A stretch of DNA of 43,304 nucleotides from DYIU01 sp038326775 (GCA_038326775.1 JBBQKJ010000024.1:1-43304); one strand, 5' to 3'. Shown: positions 26,618-35,307, counted from the stretch's first letter. A program made the numbers and translations. The notes: a model not told the origin generated them from the sequence alone.

Positions 26618-28300
26618 ATGAACCCGAGCGAGCTCGAGAGTGTAAGGCGGGAGAAAGAGCGGTGGGAGCGCGAGACCCTCGGCCCGGCGCTCGACGCCGC
26701 CCCGGAGCGCAAGGAATCGTTCGAGACCGTGTCCGGGCGCGAGACCGGGCGGCTCCACGGGCCCTGGGACATGGAGGACCTCGATTACGAGCGCGACATC
26801 GGTTTCCCGGGCGAGTACCCGTTCACCCGCGGAGTGCACGCCACCATGTACCGGGGAAGGCCGTGGACTATCCGTCAGTTCATGGGCTTCGGGGACCCTG
26901 ACGAGTCGAACAAGCGGCTGAAGTACCTGATGGAGCACGGGGCCCCGGGGCTGAACGTCGCTTATGATATGCCGACCATACACGGGCTCAACTCCGACCA
27001 CCCGCTGGCCCACGGGGAAGTGGGCCGCGACGGGGTGCCGTGCGACTCGCTGGAGGACATGGAGCGCCTCTTCGCGGACATCCCACTGGCCGAGGTCTCC
27101 ACCTCACTGGTCATCGCCCACCCGCCGATACCGTCGATGTACTTCGCGCTCGCCAGGCGCCAGGGGGCGGACTTCAAGAAGCTGCAGGGCACGTTCCAGA
27201 ACGACACCTTCTGCCGGGACGTGGCGGCCAACGTCAGGGTGCTGCCGCGGCGCGCCGAGCTGAAGCTCTGCACCGACGTGGTGGAGTACTGCACGCGCAA
27301 CGTCCCACGCTGGTACCCCATAAGCATCGTGGGTTACCAGATAAGGGAGAAGGGATGCACCGCGGGCCAGGAGCTGGCCTTCACCATCAGTGAGGGCATC
27401 GATTTCGTGGGCTCGTTCCTCGCAAGGGGCCTCGACGTGGACAGCTTCGGGCCCCGACTCACCTTCATGTGGAACGCTCACAACGACTTCTTCGAGGAGA
27501 TCGCAAAGTACCGGGCAGCGCGCAGGCTGTGGGCGCGGATCATGAAGGAGCGCTTCAGCGCCACCGACCCCCGCTCGATGATGGTGCGCTTTCACACGCA
27601 GACCGCGGGATGTTCTCTGACCGCCCAGCAGCCGCTGAACAACATCGTGCGCGCCACCATCCAGGCTCTCGCCGCGGTTCTGGGAGGCACCCAGAGCCTG
27701 CACACCGACGCCTTCGACGAGGCTCTGGCGCTCCCCACCGAGGAGTCCCTGAAGATCGCGGTGCGCACCCAGCAGATAATCGCCGAAGAGTCCGGCGTGG
27801 CCAACACGGTGGACCCGATGGGCGGCTCCTATTTCGTGGAGAAGCTGACGAGCGAGATGGAGGCGGAGGCCCTCGAGTACATAAGGAAGATCGATGAGCA
27901 GGGCGGCATGCTGGAGGCGGTCGAGAACGGCTACATCCAGCGCGAGGTGGCGCGCGCGGCCTGGCGCTATCAGAAAGACGTCGAGCTGGGGAGGCAGGTC
28001 ATCGTCGGTGTCAACAAGTATGTAGAGGAGAGGGAGCCCCCCATCGACCTCTTGAAGATCAGCCAGGAGATGGAGGACGCGCAGAAGGAGCGGATCGGTC
28101 GGCTCAAGGAAACTCGAGACGGCGCCCGGATGCGCGATGCGCTGGAGCGGCTGCGCCAGGCGGCGGAAAGGGACGAGAACCTCTTCGAGCCAACCATGGA
28201 AGCGGTGGAGGCCTACGCCACGCTCGAGGAGATATGGGACGTGTACCGCGGCTATTACGGCACCTTCAAGGAGTCGAGCCAGCTCGTGGAATCCGCGTAA
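26618..28300 (+). CDS. B12-dependent acyl-CoA mutase, large subunit, atypical active site (locus 2)
   Basis: A 560-residue TIM-barrel subunit, starting at ATG 26618 after CAGGAG. Family marks are MYRGRPWTIRQFMGF, FQNDTF, PRWYPISIVGYQIREKG, FHTQTAGCSLTAQQP, QSLHTDAFDEALALPTEES and VDPMGGSYFVE. By-eye alignment to P. shermanii methylmalonyl-CoA mutase gives Tyr89 to Phe88, Arg207 to Ala204 and catalytic His244 to Gln241 (GYQIREKG). The position of Asp117 in 2-hydroxyisobutyryl-CoA mutase is Ala. The segment AYDMPTIHGLNSDHP is nearer to isobutyryl/hydroxyisobutyryl-type mutases than to methylmalonyl-type. Its small subunit is at 20207-20608. A carboxylate-bearing substrate such as methylmalonyl-CoA seems unlikely without Arg207. 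The true substrate is unknown. Confidence 0.88.
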   Translation: MNPSELESVRREKERWERETLGPALDAAPERKESFETVSGRETGRLHGPWDMEDLDYERDIGFPGEYPFTRGVHATMYRGRPWTIRQFMGFGDPDESNKRLKYLMEHGAPGLNVAYDMPTIHGLNSDHPLAHGEVGRDGVPCDSLEDMERLFADIPLAEVSTSLVIAHPPIPSMYFALARRQGADFKKLQGTFQNDTFCRDVAANVRVLPRRAELKLCTDVVEYCTRNVPRWYPISIVGYQIREKGCTAGQELAFTISEGIDFVGSFLARGLDVDSFGPRLTFMWNAHNDFFEEIAKYRAARRLWARIMKERFSATDPRSMMVRFHTQTAGCSLTAQQPLNNIVRATIQALAAVLGGTQSLHTDAFDEALALPTEESLKIAVRTQQIIAEESGVANTVDPMGGSYFVEKLTSEMEAEALEYIRKIDEQGGMLEAVENGYIQREVARAAWRYQKDVELGRQVIVGVNKYVEEREPPIDLLKISQEMEDAQKERIGRLKETRDGARMRDALERLRQAAERDENLFEPTMEAVEAYATLEEIWDVYRGYYGTFKESSQLVESA

Positions 28301-28333
28301 GGGGGCGTCGAAGCCGATACCGCGGGGGGAGAT

Positions 28334-29077
28334 ATGGAATCGCTTGAGGGAAAGGCGGCGCTTGTAACGGGGTCTTCGCGGGGCATCGGAAGGGCCATCG
28401 CGCTTGCGCTCGCCCGGCGCGGCGCGGACGTGGCGGTCAATTATCGCGAGCGCGCGGACGCGGCGCGCGAGGTCGTTCGGGAGATCGAGGACGCGGGGCG
28501 CAAGGCCGTAGCGTTAAAAGCCGACGTGGGGGACCCTGGCGCCTGCGCGGACCTTTTCGGGGCGACGGTCGAGTCGCTGGGGAGGCTGGATATCCTGGTG
28601 AACAACGCCGGCATATGGCGCGGGTCGCGGATCGAGGACGTCGAGCACGAGTTCCTCGAGCGCATCCTGGCCACGAACCTGAAGAGCGCGTTCTACCTCA
28701 CCGGCCCGGCGGTAAGACTCATGAAAGAGGAGGGATGGGGCCGTGTCATAAACGTGTCCTCGGTCATAGGAGTCACGGGCTACCCCGGCGACAGCTTATA
28801 CGGCGCCACAAAGGCGGCCCTCATCGGGATGGTGAAATCGCTTGCCCGGGAGCTTGCCCGCCACGGCATCACGGTCAACGCCGTGATACCCGGCTTCATC
28901 GAGACCGACATGGCGGCCGACACGGGCGAGGAGACCCGCGCTAAGATCCTTAGAGAAATCCCCCTGCGGCGCTACGGGCGTCCCGAGGAGGTTGCTGAGC
29001 TTGTGGCGTTCCTCTGCGAGCGCGGCGACTACATCACCGGCCAGCTCTTCACCGTTGACGGCGGCTATACCATATGA
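28334..29077 (+). CDS. Short-chain dehydrogenase/reductase (FabG-like)
   Basis: A 247-residue classical SDR: TGSSRGIGRA cofactor loop, NNAGIW, catalytic Ser in NVSSVIG, YGATKAA active site, and the GQLFTVDGGY end typical of FabG-type 3-oxoacyl reductases/3-hydroxyacyl-CoA dehydrogenases. The GSSRGIG motif plus a following Asn-Tyr-Arg suggests NADP(H) use. It ends the first plus-strand block, 33 nt after the mutase. It probably handles the 3-hydroxyacyl-CoA made by the hydratase or mutase. Confidence 0.9.
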   Translation: MESLEGKAALVTGSSRGIGRAIALALARRGADVAVNYRERADAAREVVREIEDAGRKAVALKADVGDPGACADLFGATVESLGRLDILVNNAGIWRGSRIEDVEHEFLERILATNLKSAFYLTGPAVRLMKEEGWGRVINVSSVIGVTGYPGDSLYGATKAALIGMVKSLARELARHGITVNAVIPGFIETDMAADTGEETRAKILREIPLRRYGRPEEVAELVAFLCERGDYITGQLFTVDGGYTI

Positions 29078-29142
29078 GTCTTTCTTCAAGAAGGTCGGAG
29101 ACAGCGCCCTGACACCCCCGCTGCTTGACCGCTGATATTATT

Positions 29143-29157
29143 GGTCATAAAATGACC
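29143..29157. promoter_or_regulatory. Operator-like palindrome upstream of the second TetR gene
   Basis: GGTCAT-AAA-ATGACC is a perfect 6-bp inverted repeat about 85 nt upstream of the TetR start. The same GGTCAT half-site recurs in the promoter after this TetR gene. The rest of the 29078-29241 gap shows nothing more. Confidence 0.5.
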
Positions 29158-29241
29158 CCGTTCAGCAATTCAGTCCAGTCGCGTTCCCAACGCGGTCGTA
29201 CGCGCGCAAAGACATAGAAAGATAGGGGAGTGTCAAGCCGG

Positions 29242-29907
29242 ATGAGCACACTTGCGAGGAGAGAAAAGGAAAAGCTTCAGCGCAGGATCGACATACTCAA
29301 TGCAGCCGAAGAGCTTTTCGACGAGAAGGGCTTCGAGAGCACGACCATCCAGGAGATCGCGCGCAAGACAGAGCTGAGCAAAGGCACCATCTACCTCTAC
29401 TTCAAGAGCAAGGACGAGCTGCTCCTGGGCGTATGCGTTAAGGGAATAGCCGGCTTTCGAGAGGAACTGGAGGCCACGGCGAGGCGCAAGAGAGGGCTCG
29501 AGAACAAGATAAAGGCTGTGTACCTCGCTTACATAGAATTTTTCCTGAAGGTGCCCCACGTCTTTCGGGTACTGCACGATACGTTTACCGAGCGTCTTAG
29601 GAGCAACCTCTCGCAGGACGCCATACACCTCATCAACTGGACCATCGTGGATGCACTACGTTTCGGGAGCGAATTCGTTCAGCAGGGCATCGATTCGGGG
29701 CTGTTTCGAAAGGATGTCGACCCGTACGCCTTCGCCGTATTGGCATGGCAGCTGGCGTCCGGGCTGATCGACCTTGCGGTGCTCAGCGAGCCCGGTGTCA
29801 TCGACCCGGACTCCTTAGAGCATATGCTCTCCAAGTCCATCGATCTACTTGTTGACGGTCTTAAGGCCGGGGCCGTGGCGTCGAAAGCGTCACGCGCGGC
29901 GCGGTAA
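29242..29907 (+). CDS. TetR-family transcriptional regulator (FadR/AcrR-like)
   Basis: A 221-residue protein with the helix-turn-helix block STTIQEIARKTELSKGTIYLYFKSKDELL near residues 28-56 and an all-helical ligand domain. ATG 29242 is preferred; a GTG at 29230 lies directly on the GGGGAG ribosome site and is unlikely. It sits between the SDR and the SCP2/second GlcDEF-like block. Matching GGTCAT sites both upstream (29143) and downstream (29957-29991) indicate that it controls itself and the next operon. The ligand is plausibly an acyl-CoA, by context only. Confidence 0.9.
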   Translation: MSTLARREKEKLQRRIDILNAAEELFDEKGFESTTIQEIARKTELSKGTIYLYFKSKDELLLGVCVKGIAGFREELEATARRKRGLENKIKAVYLAYIEFFLKVPHVFRVLHDTFTERLRSNLSQDAIHLINWTIVDALRFGSEFVQQGIDSGLFRKDVDPYAFAVLAWQLASGLIDLAVLSEPGVIDPDSLEHMLSKSIDLLVDGLKAGAVASKASRAAR

Positions 29908-29950
29908 AAGCCTCCCGGGCGTTAACCTTCTCGACCCGACCTTAATGTTC

Positions 29951-29991
29951 TTGACAATGACTGAACCCGGTCATAATATAACCCTGGTCAT
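29951..29991 (+). promoter_or_regulatory. Promoter with repeated GGTCAT operators ahead of the SCP2/GlcDEF-like operon
   Basis: TTGACA (29951-29956), a 17-nt spacer and TAATAT (29974-29979) form a strong promoter. ATGAC (29957-29961) and GTCAT (29970-29974) are an inverted pair in the spacer. GGTCAT occurs at 29969 and again at 29986, 17 bp apart within CCxGGTCATxAT. A bound TetR protein would cover the promoter. The leader to 30203 is about 215 nt and shows no other clear feature. Confidence 0.6.
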
Positions 29992-30202
29992 TATTGAGGA
30001 ACGGGTGACTTTAGCGGTAGGGGGTTTGGAGCGAGCCGGCGGTACCTTCTCTTTTATGTGAGACTATGTTCCCCTGGTGTAGTGTATTCAGTCAAGCTCA
30101 GCATCGATGAACTGAGGCGAGACGAAACACGCGTCACAATTTCCCCCTTCACGAGAAGCCTGCCGGCAGCCTCGAAGCCTCAATGAGGAAAGGAGACGCG
30201 CA

Positions 30203-30619
30203 ATGCCGTACTTCACAGAGATCCAACCGTTCTACGAGATCGCCGACGAGCTGTTCGCCAGGCTTTCCGAGGACAGGAAAATCAAGGAGAAGGCGCTTGA
30301 CTCCAAGCTGATCATCTGCTTCGCCTTCCGCGACCCGGACGGCGAGTTGTGGGTAGACTGCACAGGCGACGAGATAGTGGTCCTCCCCGGCAAGCAGGAC
30401 CTCACCGCCGCCGCGACCCTCACCATGGACACCGACGTGGCCCACAGGTTCTGGCTGGGCAAGCTCAACCTCATCAAGTCGCTCAGCAGCGGCGAGATAA
30501 TATCCGACGGCTCGGTGCCCAAGCTGCTCAAGCTGCTGCCGGTCATAAAGCCGGCCTTCAAGATATACCCCGAGATCCTCAAGAAGAAGGGCATGGGAGA
30601 CATAGTGGACGTCGATTGA
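30203..30619 (+). CDS. SCP2 sterol-binding-domain protein
   Basis: A 138-residue single-domain protein. The pattern FAFRDPDGELWVDCTGDEIVVLPG, then AAATLTMDTDVAHRFWLGKLNLIKSLSSGEIISDGS, is the SCP2 fold (a hydrophobic tunnel for lipids or fatty acyl-CoA). The final helices are LLKLLPVIKPAFKIYPEIL. In bacteria such proteins often neighbour acyl-CoA genes and may carry acyl-CoA or a hydrophobic intermediate. It is the first gene after the TetR-controlled promoter, with AAAGGAG before ATG 30203. Confidence 0.85.
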   Translation: MPYFTEIQPFYEIADELFARLSEDRKIKEKALDSKLIICFAFRDPDGELWVDCTGDEIVVLPGKQDLTAAATLTMDTDVAHRFWLGKLNLIKSLSSGEIISDGSVPKLLKLLPVIKPAFKIYPEILKKKGMGDIVDVD

Positions 30620-30726
30620 CGGCACGCTCGCCGGGCGGTCCCCGCCAGACGAAATCGGGGGAGCGCATAAACGCCGGCGCTATTCTTTATTTTGCCGAAA
30701 CGAAGGACGGCAGGGAGGTGTTGAGG

Positions 30727-32034
30727 TTGGACGCGCTAGATGTCAAAGTCAGAGAGAGTTCCCTTGTGATCGCGGAGGTGCGCCGGCTTATCTACAGTGA
30801 GGAGGAGCGGTTCTCGACCGAGCCGGAAGAGATAGCTCCGTACCTCGCCGAGGCCGGTGACACCGAAAAAATCCTGGCCCTGGTGAAGCCGCGCGCCATA
30901 GACGAGATAGAGGGCCTCATCGGGATGGCCAACACCAGCGGGGTGGCGCTCTACACCCCGATGCCTTTCGGGCTCGAGCCCCGGCAGCCCGGCGTGCTTG
31001 TCGACCTGTCGCTCATGGAACGGGTCTGGTCGCTCGACTCGAAGAGGTTGTTCGCGGTTGTGGAGCCGGGGGTCACCTGGGAGAAGCTGCTTCCACAGGT
31101 TGAAGCCCTGAACCTCAGGATGGCGCTCCCGGCGGCGGCCAGGCACAACAGCGTGCTCGGCGCCTACCAGGAGAAGGACATCCTCCTGATGGCCTCGCGC
31201 TACACCAACAAGCAGATATCAAACCTGCACATGGTGCTGGCCGACGGCCGCGAGTACAGGAGCGGGTCCCACGCCCTGCCGGGGGCCGAGGAGCATAACA
31301 TCAACTGGCGCGAGGACGGAGGGCCGAACATCTCTCGCATGATGCTGGGCTCGCACAATATGTTCGGGCTTCCCTTCAAGGGCTACGTCTACCTCTACCC
31401 CCATTTCGAGGAGCGGAAAATCACGGTGCTGGGGTTCGACGAGATGGAGCCCGCCCTCAAGGCCGCCCAGTTCATCGCCCGCCGGGAGATGGCGGTCGAG
31501 TGCCTGACGCTGAACAAGGCCAAGGCCCAGACGGTGACCGGCGCGACCGTGAAGGCGCCCTGGATTACCGTGGCCGCGCTGGAGGGCTCGAGCGACCTGG
31601 TCGCTTACCACCGCAAGCGCATCGACGAGGAGCTCGGCTCGCCGGGCGACCTGGCCGACCTGGCCCCCGCTTTCGAAGAGTCGTTACGCGTTCCCTGGGA
31701 CGCGCCCGACGGGACCGTAGGCTTCTACACCCTGTTCGCGCGGGTCGCCGAGTTCGACTCGCTTGTGGGGCGGGAAGCCCCGCGGATGGTGATACCGGTG
31801 AAACGCGGCGCCTCGGTCTATAACCACTACGAGCTTCCCGGCCGGCCGGACCTCGCGCTTCTCGAAAAGCTGCTCGACGCCGGAGCTTTCTTCTCGAACC
31901 CCACGGGCTCGCTGGCCCACGCGCTCTACAAGCGCACCGGCAACTACGAGAAGCTGATCCGCGTCGCCAAGCGAAGGATCGACCCGCGCAATATCCTGAA
32001 CCCGGACCAGGTCATCGAAGGGGGTGATGAGTGA
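30727..32034 (+). CDS. FAD-binding oxidoreductase subunit, GlcE-like (trio 2)
   Basis: A 435-residue paralogue of the protein at 21692-23026. Shared blocks include VVEPGVTWEKLLPQVEALNLRMALPAAA, LADGREYRSGS, NWREDGGPNISR and MVIPVKRGASVY, with the end DPRNILNPDQV. No ATG fits the homologous N-terminus; TTG 30727, 8 nt after AGGGAGG, gives the matching length. TTG 30721 is an alternative. Its stop overlaps the next start (TGATG), so it is coupled to the Fe-S subunit. The 30620-30726 gap contains no further gene. Confidence 0.82.
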   Translation: MDALDVKVRESSLVIAEVRRLIYSEEERFSTEPEEIAPYLAEAGDTEKILALVKPRAIDEIEGLIGMANTSGVALYTPMPFGLEPRQPGVLVDLSLMERVWSLDSKRLFAVVEPGVTWEKLLPQVEALNLRMALPAAARHNSVLGAYQEKDILLMASRYTNKQISNLHMVLADGREYRSGSHALPGAEEHNINWREDGGPNISRMMLGSHNMFGLPFKGYVYLYPHFEERKITVLGFDEMEPALKAAQFIARREMAVECLTLNKAKAQTVTGATVKAPWITVAALEGSSDLVAYHRKRIDEELGSPGDLADLAPAFEESLRVPWDAPDGTVGFYTLFARVAEFDSLVGREAPRMVIPVKRGASVYNHYELPGRPDLALLEKLLDAGAFFSNPTGSLAHALYKRTGNYEKLIRVAKRRIDPRNILNPDQVIEGGDE

Positions 32035-33251
32035 TGTCGAAGTTCAACCGCGACCCTTACGACCCGCTCATGCAGGTACAGAAGTGGGCATACCGCTGCA
32101 GCAAGTGCTCGTTGTGCAAGTACATACACGTCTACCAGGGACAGTACGACGACCCACGGTTCGTGGACATATGCCCGTCCGGAAAGCGCTGGCGCTTCGA
32201 GGCTTACTACGCCTCGGGCAAGCAGGACATAGCCCGCGGCCTTCTCACAGACCAGCTCGAATACACCGACACTCTCCTTCACGCGCTCTACACCTGCACC
32301 GAGTGCGGGGGCTGCATGTCAGTTTGCGCGCCGTACTCCGGCAAGGACCCGCTGAAGACGATCACCGCGCTTCGCGAGAGGGCGGTGCTCGACGGGGTGG
32401 CGCCTTTGCCCGAGCACGAGCCGCTCTTCAAGTCACTCGAGAATTTCGGGAATCCCTGGCAGGCACCGAAGCAGAAGCGCGCGGCGTGGGCCAAGAAGAT
32501 GGGCATCAAGGACGCCCTGAAGGACAGCCCCGAGGTGCTTTTCTACACCGGGTGCACGTACGCCCTCGACTCGAACCTGACCGATACGCTCAAGCTCGCC
32601 GCCGGGCTCATGCAGAAGGCCGGCGTCGATTTCGGCATACTCGGAGACAAGGAGCTGTGCTGCGGCTCCACCGTCCTGCGCATCGGCGACAGGAAGACCT
32701 ACGAGCGCATGGCGCGCGAGAACATCGAGATGCTGGAAAGCCTCGGGGTCAAAACGGTGGTGACCGGGTGCGCGGGCTGCTACTCGGTGCTCGGCGAGGA
32801 GTATCCCGAGATACAGAAGCCCTCCTACAAGGTCGTGCATCTCGTGGAGATGCTGGCGGGCCTCGTCAAGGAAGGCGCCCTCGAGCCGAAAGCCGAGGTC
32901 GCGATGAAGGCGACCTACCACGACCCCTGCCACCTCGGCCGCTACTGCGGCATCTACGACGCGCCGAGGGACATACTCGCCTCTCTCCCCGGCCTCGAGC
33001 TGGTGGAGATGCAGCGCTCCCGTGACAACTCCTGGTGCTGCGGCGCCGGCGCGGGCGTTCGCACGGCCTTCCCGGAATTCGCAGAGTGGGCCGCGAAAGA
33101 GAGGTTCTACGAAGCGTCCGAGCACGGGGCGGAGGTGCTCGTTACCGCCTGCCCGTTCTGCGAGCAGAACCTGCGGGGGGCATCCGACGGAATGGAAGTA
33201 AAGAACATCTTCGAGCTGCTAGCCAGCTCGGTGGGCCTGGGGGGTGAGTGA
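32034..33251 (+). CDS. 4Fe-4S/CCG-domain subunit, GlcF/HdrD-like (trio 2)
   Basis: A 405-residue paralogue of 23028-24230 with the same order of motifs: CSKCSLCK with ICPSG, CTECGGCMSVC, ELCCGSTVLRIGD, GCAGCYSVL, YHDPCHLGRYCG, SWCCGAGAGVR and ACPFCEQN. All cluster-binding cysteines seen in trio 1 are kept. ATG 32034 overlaps the preceding stop and has GGGGGTGATGA upstream; an in-frame GTG at 32031 is possible. It is the electron hub between the two flavin subunits. Confidence 0.88.
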   Translation: MSKFNRDPYDPLMQVQKWAYRCSKCSLCKYIHVYQGQYDDPRFVDICPSGKRWRFEAYYASGKQDIARGLLTDQLEYTDTLLHALYTCTECGGCMSVCAPYSGKDPLKTITALRERAVLDGVAPLPEHEPLFKSLENFGNPWQAPKQKRAAWAKKMGIKDALKDSPEVLFYTGCTYALDSNLTDTLKLAAGLMQKAGVDFGILGDKELCCGSTVLRIGDRKTYERMARENIEMLESLGVKTVVTGCAGCYSVLGEEYPEIQKPSYKVVHLVEMLAGLVKEGALEPKAEVAMKATYHDPCHLGRYCGIYDAPRDILASLPGLELVEMQRSRDNSWCCGAGAGVRTAFPEFAEWAAKERFYEASEHGAEVLVTACPFCEQNLRGASDGMEVKNIFELLASSVGLGGE

Positions 33252-33252
33252 G

Positions 33253-34788
33253 ATGGCAGTGCGCTCGTACGACCCGACAGTACAGGAGACCGTCGAGCAG
33301 GTGATGGGGCTTCTCCAGGAAGTGGTGGGCGAGGAGTGGATATCCAACGACCCGGCCATCCTCATCGGCTACTCCAAGGACAACAGCTTCGAGACGGCAA
33401 AGAAGCCGCACGTCGTGGTTCTGCCGGAGAACACCGGGCAGGTCCAGGAGATAGTGCGCATAGCGGGCCGTTTCGGCATGGCGGTTACGCCGGCCTCGAC
33501 CGCGATCAACTGCGCCGGAGGCTGCATCCCCCAGCGCGGCGGAATCCTGCTCGACCTGCGCCGCATGGACCGGATACTGGAGATCGACGCGGAGAACATG
33601 ACCATAACAATCGAGCCCGCGGTGCGTTTCGGGGTGGCGCAGAACCAGCTGAAGCGGCAGGGCCTCTACGCCGTGAACCCCTCCGGCCCCCACACCGCCG
33701 GCGTTGCCACCAACCACATGGACAAGGGCATCGGGATGCCCGCCAACAAGTACGGGGTCGGCCCCGACCACATCGTCTCCATGACGTTTGTGATGCCGGA
33801 CGGCGAGATAGTGAAGACCGGCTCCGGGGCGCTCCCCGGCGCGGAGAAGGTGTGCGTGGAAGGTCCGGGGCCTGACATGAGCGGGCTGTTCCACTCCTCC
33901 ATGGGTATCTTCGGGGTCATGACCGAGATGACCACCCAGGTCTACGAGTGGCCGAAGGTCGAGGTGCTCAAGGTCGCCACCTTCGAGTCTGAAGACCTGA
34001 ACCCGGTCACGGAGTTCTTCTACGATATCACCCGGGAGGATTTCGTCAACGAGTGCTCGCACCTGCAGGACGCCTACTTCTCCTGGTTCGCCACCGAAGA
34101 CAGCGAGGTTGCCGCGTCGATAGTCGATTACATCCCGCGCAACGACGCCATCGTGATACTGGGGGGCGAAAACGAGGAGGAGGCGCGCCTCAAGGAGGAG
34201 CAGTTCCTCAGGCTCGTCGAGCGCAACGGCTACGAGCTTATGGACGACGGCACGGTGGACATGCTCTCCGAGATGATCGGCGACATCGCCTACGAGTGCA
34301 AAGTGTTGCAGTCAACCATGCGGGTCACCCGCTTCTACGGCTCGTTCCAGGTGGTCTGGTTCAACTCGAGCCTGGACCGGGTGTCCGACCTCCACAAGAA
34401 GTACCAGCGGCTCGCCGACAAGCACTTCCGGGACAACGACTGGCGCAACTGGGACAAGCCGTTCCCGCCGACCGAGGTGACGGTCTACACCCAGCCTCTG
34501 GAGTTCGGGCGGAGCGTCATGCTCGAGCTCGACTTCTTCATCAGCTTCGACGACTCGGAGAGCGTGAAGCGAGGGCTCGCGTTCGGTTACGACGCCATCA
34601 ACATGGTGCTCGACGACGGCGGGATGTTCGACCGCCCGTACGGCGGCCACGGGAGCTTCAACTTCGGCACGCTCCAGACCCCGCGCCTGGGCACCTACGC
34701 GGAACTGCTCGCCGAGCTGAAGCGCGACATCGACCCCAGGAACATCATGGCTCCCGGGAGGCTCAACCTGCCCGTGAGCCAGACCTGA
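33253..34788 (+). CDS. FAD-linked oxidase, GlcD-like (trio 2)
   Basis: The 511-residue length equals the trio 1 counterpart. Same landmarks: VVVLPENTGQVQEIVRIA, CAGGCIPQRGG loop, LEIDAENMTITIEPAVRFG, ANKYGVGPDHIVSMTFVMPDGE, GPGPDMSGLF and DPRNIMAPGRL. In the FAD loop, trio 1 has STGGNTGGG where this protein has STAINCAGG. That is a clear change near the flavin pyrophosphate, so the two trios have diverged in function. ATG 33253 is chosen because it gives the paralogue's length; GTG 33244 overlaps the previous gene. Confidence 0.87.
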   Translation: MAVRSYDPTVQETVEQVMGLLQEVVGEEWISNDPAILIGYSKDNSFETAKKPHVVVLPENTGQVQEIVRIAGRFGMAVTPASTAINCAGGCIPQRGGILLDLRRMDRILEIDAENMTITIEPAVRFGVAQNQLKRQGLYAVNPSGPHTAGVATNHMDKGIGMPANKYGVGPDHIVSMTFVMPDGEIVKTGSGALPGAEKVCVEGPGPDMSGLFHSSMGIFGVMTEMTTQVYEWPKVEVLKVATFESEDLNPVTEFFYDITREDFVNECSHLQDAYFSWFATEDSEVAASIVDYIPRNDAIVILGGENEEEARLKEEQFLRLVERNGYELMDDGTVDMLSEMIGDIAYECKVLQSTMRVTRFYGSFQVVWFNSSLDRVSDLHKKYQRLADKHFRDNDWRNWDKPFPPTEVTVYTQPLEFGRSVMLELDFFISFDDSESVKRGLAFGYDAINMVLDDGGMFDRPYGGHGSFNFGTLQTPRLGTYAELLAELKRDIDPRNIMAPGRLNLPVSQT

Positions 34789-34813
34789 GGCCGCCTGAAT
34801 CGCATATGGGATC

Positions 34814-34835
34814 ATTCATGTGGAGGCCCGACCCC
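34814..34835. repeat. Degenerate REP-like repeat in the 34789-34946 gap
   Basis: ATTCATGT followed by GGAGGCCCGACCCC resembles one arm plus the reverse-complement core of the 16832 copy with a few changes and a short deletion. The gap also has TAGAAT at 34908-34913, a possible -10 for the ferredoxin gene. Confidence 0.4.
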
Positions 34836-34946
34836 TTACGTGGTGAAGCCCGGCGCGCAAACGTTGAAAGTGGGCCAGGGAGAAGCACGGCAGGCCTCGC
34901 TTGATGATAGAATTGCGTGGTTGTCGGGCTGAGAAGGGAGGCACGG

Positions 34947-35297
34947 TTGAGGGTCAAGGTAAAGCCGCTCGAGTGCACCGGGTGCGCGCTCTGCGAGCTT
35001 GCGTGCGGGTATCACTGGGACGAGGCGTTCTCGCTCATATCATCCAGCATCATGCTCTACCGCGCCGAGGAGAAGAAGGGCTACATGGGCATCATCGTCA
35101 AGACCGGGCAGGACCTCTTCCTCGGCAAGCCCGAGGGCGCCGAAGCCGTGAAGCTCGGGGAGCTCCAGAAGAGCGGCGCCGGCGGCGCGTCCGCCAAGCC
35201 CATCCTGATAAGGGAGGCCTGCGACCTCTGCGAGAGCGCCGGGCTCGAGCCCCAGTGCGTCGCCATCTGCCCCCAGAACGCCCTCTATCTCGAGTGA
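34947..35297 (+). CDS. 4Fe-4S ferredoxin-type protein beside AOR
   Basis: A 116-residue protein with CTGCALCELACGYHW near the start and CDLCESAGLEPQCVAICP near the end, giving cysteines for one or two [4Fe-4S] clusters with a long insert between. This form is common next to aldehyde:ferredoxin oxidoreductase (AOR) genes and would accept its electrons. TTG 34947 has GGGAGG five nt upstream and is chosen. A GTG at 34917, 3 nt past a TAGAAT box, would add 10 residues if the transcript were leaderless. Confidence 0.8.
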   Translation: MRVKVKPLECTGCALCELACGYHWDEAFSLISSSIMLYRAEEKKGYMGIIVKTGQDLFLGKPEGAEAVKLGELQKSGAGGASAKPILIREACDLCESAGLEPQCVAICPQNALYLE

Positions 35298-35307
35298 GGA
35301 GTCTGCA

